This document shows positions 55,673 to 64,000 of a stretch of 64,000 bases of DNA, piece after piece. Origin of the DNA: Symsagittifera roscoffensis. Lineage: Eukaryota; Xenacoelomorpha; Acoela; Convolutidae. A model generated the notes under the pieces. It saw only the letters and a program-made list of their open reading frames with translations, made no database searches and was not told where the DNA came from. How positions within the stretch are numbered: the first letter of the stretch is position 1; each line of letters starts with the position of its first letter. A program made the position numbers and the translations under genes. The stretch covers positions 60,668,875 to 60,732,874 of the forward strand of contig NC_087066.1 of the NCBI RefSeq assembly GCF_963678635.1, read 5' to 3'.

Positions 55673-58600
55673 TTAGCCGGTGCGAGGCCGTTTCCGGTTT
55701 GTCCTGGTGTTTTCATCTTGCTTCATGGAGTGTTGATGTAGATCTTTCGAATTGTCGCTTTTTCCTATACGCTGCCGTGATGCCTTCCTCGTTACTGTCT
55801 GATGCTACTGTAACATCAATGATTGCTGCCTTTTCCTTAAGAACTACCACGGGGTTTGGCTTAAGACCTTCTTGCTTGGAGGTTCCACATCGAAAGGATG
55901 CTTCACATATGGTTTTAGGCCTTTTCCGGTCAAGATTCTCCTTAGATAACTCGTAGTGTTTCTTGGTTAGGGCACTCCAGGTCTGAGGACATTTCTGTAC
56001 AATGTGGTTCGTGCTCTCCTGGCTCATGCAACCCGCATCGCAGACAGTGCTACCGACTTTGGTGTATCTTCGTCGGCGGTGCTTAGTCTTTATTGAATTA
56101 GATTGTACTTTGAGGGCCTTAATGTAGTCTGCACCGGGCATCAGCTTAGTCCCGTTTGTGATCCATCTGGCTGTATTTGCACTGTTAGTCTGGATGCTGA
56201 GATGTTGTCCATCTACAGTATTTAGTATCTTAGATCTCCAGTATTCGTCTTCATCTCTTTTGGCTACGATTTCAATGTTCTGTACTGCATGGGTCCCACA
56301 CTAAGCACTCCTCTTTCACTTTAGTCGTGGTATCATTGTTACCATGCTCTTCACGCCGAAACCTCCATTTCTTACGTTAGCATGGATTATGGCTGTCGCA
56401 AGATCCTTCGGGAGCCTGGTCCATTGCTTAACAAGTAGCGGATAAGCATGTACATCTTATGCAGGTCCTTCATGCACAAGTTAGCAAAGGTGCCCTGTTG
56501 GTAAGTCTTCGGTTGGACAAAATGAGTTTAATAGATGAATTCTTTGCTGTGGCTTTAGTGGCGCACTACTTATCTTTTTCATGAGGTTCTTCATTTTTCC
56601 GAAAGTATTCCAAGTCTTCACACCATGTCTGTTGAAATCCACGCCTTGGTAGCGCACTGTTTCATTAAACTCCAGCTGTTTTATGGTTCTTGCTTTTGAC
56701 ACAAGCTGATCTTTTATTCTGCAGATGATCTCCTTCTCCTTGGGTACGCTCGACTAACTAATGAGCTTGGACTTCTTAGCATTTATCGAGAGTCCTGACT
56801 TCTCTGCCGCGTCCTCGTCTCTTTGGATAACCATCTGTCTTCTGCCGCTAGTAAAAGATTGTCTGCATTTGCTATAGTGTTCAATGATCTGCCGTCTTCT
56901 TAGTGTCCAGTGTTAGAAGGAACCATACGCAGAACTTCATCTTGTGCAAGGTTGAAGAGATGTGGACTTGAAGGATCCCTTTGTCGTATCCTTCTTTTTG
57001 GGTGTCTTAGTTCTCCGTCTAAAATTGTACAGCTTTCATTGTAGAGGTCCTTGATGTAGTCTATAAGCCATGTTGGTACTGATCTTCGTACTAATGTGCT
57101 CACTTTTGCATTGTGGCTTACAGAGTCGAATGCTTTTTTGAAGTTTACTAGAGCAATGACGAAGGGTTTCGTATTCTTCTTATAACTTTGGAAAACCCTG
57201 GTAAGCTGTTTGATTGCCTCAGCAACTCCATCTCGTTTTTGGAATCCTTTTGGCAGTCCAGAATCGTATTGGCCGACTCCAACTTTTCTGCCAAATTCTG
57301 ATTCAGCAGGCGGATCCATAGACTGCAGATTGTTCTTGGCCTGAAGTCGCCATGCTCCTCTGCTCCAACCACTTTCTCTATCATAGTAGTGCGTCCTTGC
57401 TTTCATTCAGTGGGGACAATTGATCCTCTGATTATACCATTTAGCACAATGGTTTTCTCCTTAATTCCGACTTTCTTAAGGCCATTGAGATCAATTTGGT
57501 CCAATCCATCAGCTGTCTTCCCATCGAAGCTTGCTAGGTGCTTTCTGACCTCTGCTTCACTGATGGTTCTCTCTATCTTATTGCACTGTGGAAGATCAAC
57601 TTCTAGAAGAGAGTTGCCCGCTGAGTGGGTTTCTTACGCCAGTATTCTGCTCTTCCTTCTTTGAACTCGTTTCCACTGAAGGTGAGCTTCTTTAGATTGT
57701 CATCCTGTAAAACTTCGAGAAGTTTCTTCTTGTACAGGTCTTGAGCGCTGACATATAGGATTCTCCTTAGTTTTTTCTTGCTACTTGGTATTTTCCTCGC
57801 TTGTCTTCCTGTGGCAGCCTTTTGAGGTTTGTTTGGCAAGAGGGTCTTTACATTCTGGTTCGCCTTGTCATTTAGATCGTTAAGAGTGGCATCCTTGAGA
57901 ATGGGATGTAACATTGCATTCTGTAAGAGATCCACAAGTTCCTCGACATTACATTCTTCGTCGGACTCTTGGGTCTCGGCTTCTTCTGGTCTTTGGGCAT
58001 CTTCCAGGTGCTTCACTCTATTCTGATATTTAGGTTTCTTCCTCTGGCCTCTGATTCCTAGTGTTCTACTGGTGAAGGCTCGTTGCAGTCCTTGGATCGG
58101 TAATTTTTTCACCGCTTAGGACTAGCTTGGATTCATCTTGGGCCAAAAGTTTACTTCGTCGTCTGTCCATCTCGCCTTGACTCCTATCTTCTGTTCCGAG
58201 AAGAACTCATCTTCATGCTTGTTCCTCGTGTGGACGCCTAGCCCTGCAGCTGTCTTACACTTCACGCCACACGAACAATCAAAGGTCGTCTTAACATATG
58301 AGTTCGCAAGGGACTTTTTCTTCTGGCACGTTCTCGAGTGAAGTGTTATGCCTGCTTTGTTCTTACATATCTTCGCAAAGTTTACAAAGTTGACACATGA
58401 GCGAGACACTACTCTTGAGGGCCTGGGTTGCTAGTTTAGCCGCAGTTGCAGCACCAACTGTATTATCTCTTATTTCTTGATTCATGAGCATATTGGGTTT
58501 TTCAACAACATGGGGTCACGGGTGTTGTCGCGGGCTGGTCATCTTCGCCTATACCCCCAGATCCCAAAGTTAAGGCTAGAAACACGAAGGGTCGTCTTCT
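55673..58600 (-). mobile_element. R2/NeSL-like LINE, copy C (rightmost, 5' end)
   Basis: Retains the best 5' end. The frame 58409-58122 (95 codons) encodes two zinc-finger-like motifs (CKNKAGITLHSRTC and CSCGVKCKTAAGLGVHTRNKH) and a Myb-like start, ARWTDDEVNFW. This is the N-terminal plan of R2/NeSL-type proteins, which use it to find a target. The frame 58112-57603 continues the linker. RT is split near 57250 (a T lost in a T run), with 57406-56900 holding the second half. The zinc knuckle and endonuclease are at 56141-55713. 55673-57210 is nearly identical to copy B; 57210-58600 is clearly diverged. Inactive. Confidence 0.8.
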
Positions 58601-58922
58601 TCCTTAAGGCTGCATCTTTTTAGCTGACCCCAAAGCACTGAGGCCCTAACCCCAATAGACCGATGGAGCCCGCAACGTTCCTTTGACTCGGCGACAGCAT
58701 GCAGGACGTCCCAAATATTGGGCTAACACCATAAACAAGTCGACTATCATTATCATCATAATACTTTTTGTATACCGTACGCAAGTTTTGTGCATGTATT
58801 TCAGTTTACAATCTTTTCTGATGAATCGCTCTAGACTAAATTGAAGTTCTGTTCGACTGAATTTTTGTTTGACTGTCGCCATTGACGTTATGTTTTGACT
58901 GGTGTTTTATTTTGAGATAGAG
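58601..58922 (+). other. Junction of LINE array and RFC2 upstream region
   Basis: 58601-58720 may still be LINE leader (CTGAGGCCCTAACCCCAATA). 58741-58922 is the presumed RFC2 promoter and 5' UTR, with a small ATTATCATCATAATA run at 58748. No TATA box is evident. Confidence 0.4.
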
Positions 58923-61055
58923 ATGGAAACTGTGAAAGTGGTGCCTCCTCAGCAGCAGCAGCCGACGAAGAACAACCTATCTGTTCCGTGGGTGGAGAAA
59001 CACAGACCACGTGAGTTGAAAGATATTGTGGGAAATGAAGACACGATTGAGATGCTGCAGCACTTCGCACTCAAGGGAAACATGCCCAATGTATTACTGT
59101 GCGGAACACCAGGTGAGATATTTTTGCCATTTTATCCCCCAATGGATCCGCCATATAATACAAAAACCTTATTTTTTCGTTAAGTTTTTATTTTTAGGGT
59201 TAAATGTGTAAAATCTTTTTAAGGCGAGCCATTTTGATTATTAGAGTGACAATTTTTCTGCCAGTTTTTTTTCTGGGTATTTTCCCTTGTTTCTTACCTT
59301 TGATTATCTTTGAGTATTGGTTGAGAAATTGACATTGTAATGCACTTGAGTTATTAGGAATTGGAAAAACGACTGCCATTCTCTGCTATGCGCGAACTCT
59401 TCTGGGTGGCCTGTACAAAGAGGCCGTGCTAGAGCTGAATGCCTCAAATGACAGAGGCATCGACGTCGTCAGAAACAAAATCAAAAATTTTGCTCAGAAG
59501 AAAGTGACTTTGAGAGAAAATCAACACAAGTTGATCATTTTGGACGAGGCAGATTCAATGACCGATGGGGCACAACAGGCATTAAGACGGACCATGGAGT
59601 TGTATTCAAACACGACTCGTTTTGCCCTGGCTTGTTAGTAGCAGATTTTTTCTTTCGTCTAATATAGAAACTGAACAACAAATATACCTGAACAAAATGC
59701 TGTTTTTGCCTTAAACCTACACGGTTTTTTGTGTTGAAGTTGTTCGCCTTTGAAATGAAAATTTTGCTGGCTGTAAAATTTTTAGCTGTCCTAAATATAA
59801 TTTGGGCGGCGAAATTTTAAGCGTACCAAAGTCTAGTCCATTACTTCTCTATTTGAAAACACTCCTTGAAGTATAAAATTAATTGTTTAATCTTAGCTGT
59901 TAAGCCTGGAAATCAAACCAGCTTAGAATGATTGTTTGCAAATTTGCCGAAAATTGTAAGTGGGTAGCTAACCGATAAAAGGCTTTTGCGTCACCATTTC
60001 TTGTCATTCAAAAAAGTACGCGACGGTTGGGGTGACACAGTGGTTGTGTAATCGGAAGTAGGATCAAACTTCTGAGACCATTGGATCATGGGTTCGATTC
60101 TGCGACTTCGCGTTGCCTTGTGAGGTTGAGCTCTTTCTCTCTCTCTCTCTCTCTCTCTCTTTCGATCTATCTATCTATCTCTCTCTTTTTTATGTTCAGT
60201 TCCAGCCAACTTTTTTCTTAGGGTCCATGACCTATAGGGCTAATAGCGATAAGAATAAAGTGACTGTGTTTGAGTGTAGGTAATACTTCGGACAAGATTA
60301 TTGAGCCGATACAGTCGCGTTGCGCCATTCTGCGCTTCTCTAGTCTGTCCGATGCACAAATACTGGCTAGAGTGATGCAGATCTGTGAGTTTGAGAAGGT
60401 GAAGAGCACGGATGATGGACTGGAAGCTATTGTGTTCACAGCACAAGGAGACATGCGACAGGTTAGTTCACGCTTCACCTTTCGCATTGAACACTGAAAC
60501 AATTTCGAATTTTTCTTCTGGACCACCGGTTAATTATTTGAGCTTTGCTCGAGCAGATGTGTTAGCATCGACAAAATCGCGAGTTATCTCGTTGTATTTT
60601 TCGTCACTAGACTAAATTGCTTAGGCGGAACAATTTATCCACTCAAAGAAAAATATGTCAATTTTATGGTGTTAAATCTTCAGGCCATCAACAACTTGCA
60701 ATCGACAGTTGCGGGGTTTGAACTTGTAACGAGTGAGAACGTGTTCAAAGTATGCGATGAGCCGCACCCGTTGATGGTAAAAGAAATGCTGGATTTCTGC
60801 ACCAAATGCGAATTGAATGAAGCATACAAAATTCTAAATCATCTGTGGAAGCTGGGATACTCTTCTGAAGACCTGATAACATCTGTTTTCCGGGTCTGCA
60901 AAGGTCAACAAATGGACGAGATGCTTAAGTTAGATTTCATTAAGGAGATTGGGTTCACACATATGCGAATTTGCAGCGGAGTGAGCTCGCTTTTACAAAT
61001 GACTGGAATGATATCGAAACTCTGTACGATTTCAGAGCAACATTACAATTCGTGA
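58923..61055 (+). CDS. RFC2: Replication factor C subunit 2, four exons
   Basis: Small subunit of the RFC clamp loader, which opens PCNA and places it on primed DNA. Coding exons: 58923-59112, 59358-59633, 60280-60461 and 60684-61055, joining to 339 residues. Introns (245, 646 and 222 bp) are all GT-AG, in phases 1, 1 and 0. AAA+ motifs: Walker A LLCGTPG-IGKTT (split by intron 1), Walker [11 protein letters not shown], sensor-1 region RFALAC-NTSDK (split by intron 2), and the arginine-finger SRC motif in [14 protein letters not shown]. The C-terminal collar helices include [10 protein letters not shown] and [10 protein letters not shown], which distinguish RFC2 (yeast Rfc4 type) from the other subunits. 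An in-frame upstream GTG at 58902 is not taken as the start; METVKVV from ATG 58923 is. Stop is TGA. Confidence 0.96.
60020..60130 (+). mobile_element. tRNA-derived SINE in RFC2 intron 2
   Basis: Contains an A-box-like TGACACAGTGG (60033-60043; consensus TRGCNNAGTGG) and a B-box GGTTCGATTCT (60091-60101; consensus GGTTCGANTCC), 48 bases apart, which is a tRNA-promoter layout. The intervening sequence does not fold as a normal tRNA body, and the unit leads into a CT-rich tail. Sense orientation relative to RFC2. Confidence 0.7.
60131..60187 (+). repeat. CT / TATC microsatellite
   Basis: A CT dinucleotide run of about 30 bases, followed by four TATC-type units and a short CT/T tail. It lies directly after the SINE body and may be its tail. 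Confidence 0.9.
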
Positions 61056-61949
61056 TTCAGACATTTGAGAACTTTTTTCTTTGATTTGAGCGATTGTTTT
61101 TCTAAAATTTTGATTGTGGATTTGCTTATTGTCTTTGAATTTACATTATTTTTATGCCTCAGTTTTCTCAATGTCAGGCCAATTCGGTCAAATAGTTTTC
61201 ATTCTATCTATACTTTTTGCCTTTACAAGTTTTTCTGATTGAGTTTAAAAGAACGAAGTGATTTTCATTTATATTGGTCTTGGTAGTAGTTAGAAGATAG
61301 TTGAAAGATGCCCGAGGGAAAAAGAGCCCGTCCTGAGGGCACTAAGTGCCCGAGTATGGATATTTTGCCCGAGGCCATCTTCAACTATGTTCTAACTGTG
61401 GAAGACTATGTTTTTGCTCTTTCTGAAAGAAAGATGCCAGAAAATTGTGAAAGAGCCTGGAAAATTGTGAAAGAGCCCGGAAAAGTACGCGAAACTATGC
61501 TAATGATTTCTTTTTTTATTCATGCGCTCTAATATTTCATTTTTCATTCATGCCTTGTGAAAGAACATGTGTGAAAGAGCAAAAACATACTCTTCATGTT
61601 TTTTGTTTGTTTTTGTTTTCGGAAAAAGGGCTAAAATGCTCTAATAACTACAGAAGTGCATTCATACATTTTATTGCACTTATGATTACAATTCCGTATA
61701 TGTGAAATTTTGATTTCAGATCAAGTTAATCTGCTAAAAGCTAGGTAACTTGAGCTCTCCTTATTGCGAAAGTGAAAATGGCGCGAAAAAACGTGTGAAA
61801 GACTTCTAGTTTGTAAAGTGGATTTTAGTTTCTGGATTTCCAAGAAGAATAAAAAATTAACCATTGATCCAGTTTTCTTAAATTGGGCTATTTTAATCAA
61901 AAACTTAGAATCATAAATTTTCCTAAAGTTCGAAGAGCTTTAACCTGAT
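61056..61949. other. RFC2 3' flank, no firm gene
   Basis: A 74-codon open frame at 61308-61532 contains a short internal duplication (GAAAATTGTGAAAGAGCC twice at about 61440-61480). Its GCCCG-rich start is unlike host coding sequence. I do not call it a gene. The rest is AT-rich. Confidence 0.4.
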
Positions 61950-62300
61950 ATATTTTCGAAAAACGAAAAATTTTCAAAAGTTTTCCGTCAGTTTTTCTAT
62001 TTCAAAGTTATGGCCCTCAGAAAAGTCAATATTTTAGTTTTTGAGCGTTTTACACGAACATTACTCAGCCGAATCTGATATCAAGGGTTTAATCGAGGCA
62101 ACCGGTTGTGGGAAGCCTCTGCGCGAAAGCGGCTGCGCCTTAAACTTTGTTCGAATTTTGTGATGTATTTCGGAATTTTCTAAATCCTCAAAAAAATTCA
62201 CTCTTATTTTATTACAGAATCATTCAAGGTTTTGGGTGAAGCCCATTTTTTGAAATTATCAAACAAATTTACCAAAATTTATCAAACAAATTCCTCCCAC
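61950..62300 (+). repeat. Dispersed copy of the 46 kb tandem-repeat unit
   Basis: Carries the same ordered boxes as 46560-46910: TATGGCCCTCAGAAAAGTC, CCGAATCTGA, GGTTGTGGGAAGCC, GCGAAAGCGGCTGCGCC, then AAAAATTCACTC and GGTTTTGGGTGAAGCCCA. Only one unit plus the shared 3' flank is present. Confidence 0.7.
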
Positions 62301-62815
62301 GTTAGTTGGGCCCCTAGTATACTTTCAGCCTTTTTTTGGCTAGGTTTCATTATTCTGCTTCAAGCTTCAACTGAAACTTCGCGGTCTGTTTTCGAATAAT
62401 TGCAATGATTTTAACAAAATTTTCTGCTTAGAATGTGAATGATTCATAGCTTTACCCTCGCGAGCGTGCGAGTGTAGTGTTGTACATTCGATTCGGTACA
62501 CTGTTTACAACGCAGATCGCTTTTCGTTGGCTTGAGCTTCGATTGTTTGCCAACTTGCTTGATTATATTGAAGGCGATTTTATGCAATTGGCGTATGGGC
62601 CATTCTGTTGACGGTTTCAAATAACCATTCCAAAGTGATTTGTGGCCAACTAAATGGTACGCAATCTGACAGTAAATTGCTATTTTTTCATGCATTTGTC
62701 TTTTTATTGACCCTTTTAAAGGCACTTGGCGTTTTTCAATAATAGTTTCTATCAATAATTCTGTTTCCCATTGTAGTAAAATAGTTTTCTATGCTAGAAA
62801 CAGTTTTATATCCTG
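62301..62815. other. No gene assigned before the gap
   Basis: A minus-strand frame (62755-62444, 103 codons) includes a CKQC pair but matches nothing I know. No retroelement LTR was recognised on this side of the gap. Confidence 0.35.
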
Positions 62816-63015
62816 NNNNNNNNNNNNNNNNNNNNNNNNNNNNNNNNNNNNNNNNNNNNNNNNNNNNNNNNNNNNNNNNNNNNNNNNNNNNNNNNNNNNN
62901 NNNNNNNNNNNNNNNNNNNNNNNNNNNNNNNNNNNNNNNNNNNNNNNNNNNNNNNNNNNNNNNNNNNNNNNNNNNNNNNNNNNNNNNNNNNNNNNNNNNN
63001 NNNNNNNNNNNNNNN
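62816..63015. other. Assembly gap (200 N)
   Basis: Exactly 200 unknown bases; the round number suggests a placeholder. Any LTR or leader of the element beginning at 63017 is hidden here or beyond the contig join. Confidence 0.98.
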
Positions 63016-63016
63016 G

Positions 63017-64000
63017 AAACGGAGTAGGGTACCGGTGCTTGAAAAAAGGTCAAGTGGATCAAACACGAAATATAACTCGTCGCTGCGTGGAACAACATCA
63101 AGGGGCCCAGGCAAAACAAGAAATAACTTTTCAGTTAGCATGGTCAGCACGAGGAGTGGCACCGAGAGCAAGACGCGAGAAGATGCGAGGGAAAAACAGG
63201 TGGAGCCTACAATCGAAATCGACCTAGAGACACCAGACCAGAGCGTAGATGAACTGGAGAAAAAGACGACGGAGTCAACTCCAATGCCCAATGCAGAAGA
63301 ACCAAACCCGAAACCCATAGAGTTCTCACCAATAGACGATGTGGAAGATGCAATAGGCAACACCGAAGAAACGGTGAAAGAAGACTCTCAAGTAAAAAAG
63401 ACATCTTTTACAGAAAGGTTGGCGATGATGGTCGGAATAAAAACGAAAGAGAACGTGACTGAAGAACCAAAAGCTGAAAGAGCACGAACATTTGGAACAG
63501 TGAGCACGAAGACGAGAGAAGCCAATCCGAGAGAGGAACAAACTAAAGCAGAAGCAACGGCCGAAGAAAGAACAACGGCTGACCATGAAGAGGCTACTCT
63601 TGAGCTAGGTGACTTGATGGCAAAACTGAATCAGATCGACAAAAAGCTAAAGCACAGCGAAGAGGACAGAGAAGTGATAAGAAAAGAATTAAGATACAAC
63701 AAACACGAGTATCTGGATAGTTATTTTAACCTGGCTAAGGCAACAGACGAGAGACTCAAGGAGATGACAGATAAGGTAGAAGCCACCAATAAAGAACGAG
63801 AAGGGAACATCAAAAAAGATTTGCAAAAGTTGAAAAACCGATATGATGATGTCAACAGCCAAATAGGTAGCCTGGAAAAGAGGCTGGACACAATGAGCAA
63901 GAATCAGGCCGAAAGTTCATGTGCAATACAGACGAAATTGGATGCAATCTTGAGAAATTCTACCTCACAAGAAAGACCGGCAGCGGATCGCACGCAAGGC
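63017..64000 (+). CDS. gag N-terminal region of a second, related LTR element (partial)
   Basis: Open without a stop from the gap to the end of the window (328 codons), truncated at both sides. ATG 63140 begins MVSTRSGTESK, matching the internal Met of the first element (MVETRSQK at 14298). Both are followed by an acidic Ser/Thr/Glu-rich part, an SF-x-ER-like segment (KKTSFTERLAMMVG here, TSSSFSERMKNTFG there) and then a long charged coiled coil (63590-63930). Codon composition matches gag of the first element. Unlike that copy it has no stop here, so it may belong to a more intact element lying to the right. Confidence 0.7.

Noticed and set aside
60033-60101. A functional tRNA gene in RFC2 intron 2
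   Set aside because: A and B boxes are present, but the acceptor and anticodon arms do not pair; a SINE explains it better.
61308-61532. A small gene downstream of RFC2
   Set aside because: Short frame built partly from an internal duplication, with no recognisable domain.

Overview
This is a 64 kb piece of a nuclear genome from an animal, most likely an invertebrate. The evidence is two ordinary eukaryotic host genes: an intronless uracil-DNA glycosylase and a four-exon replication factor C subunit 2 with GT-AG introns. They lie in AT-rich, repeat-laden DNA with CR1/jockey-like LINEs, R2/NeSL-type LINEs, a Merlin-type DNA transposon, a tRNA-derived SINE and a Ty3/gypsy-type LTR element. I cannot name the phylum. 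Both host genes end in TGA, so TGA is a normal stop here.

Layout. 1-8760: AT-rich, with decayed coding-like sequence on the minus strand that includes a retroelement integrase remnant (7163-8760). 8725-10336 and 34814-36190 are two halves of one decayed LINE, split by a 24.5 kb LTR retrotransposon (10337-34813). 36191-41140: CR1-like LINE copies and fragments. 41193-42023: UNG. 42836-45105: a second copy of the split LINE. 45800-46910: a diverged tandem repeat. 47812-48450: Merlin/ISXO2-like transposase remnant. 48805-58600: three head-to-tail copies of an R2/NeSL-like LINE with a restriction-like endonuclease; about 3.2 kb is duplicated almost exactly. 58923-61055: RFC2, with a SINE in intron 2. 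62816-63015: assembly gap. 63017-64000: start of a second, related gag gene.

The main object of interest is the LTR element. Its LTRs differ at roughly ten positions in about 910 bp, so the insertion is recent, yet several in-frame stops and two frameshifts break its genes. It carries gag (two CCHC knuckles), an aspartic protease, RT, RNase H and a D,D-35-E integrase. Beyond this normal set, the Pol frame runs on into a macro-domain-like segment. A separate 1887-residue ORF holds a complete SGNH-hydrolase catalytic signature and probably a second, degenerate SGNH fold. Two or three further unrecognised ORFs follow. Its 2.9 kb untranslated leader has nine exact copies (a tenth lies in each LTR) of a 12-base site, ATCCGGARGGGT, repeatedly placed as the 3' arm of stem-loops whose 5' arm is CCCTTC/CCTTCC. 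A different 12-mer recurs four times in pol in two reading frames. This combination of an enzyme-bearing giant retroelement and an array of RNA-like hairpins is the best candidate here for an undescribed system.
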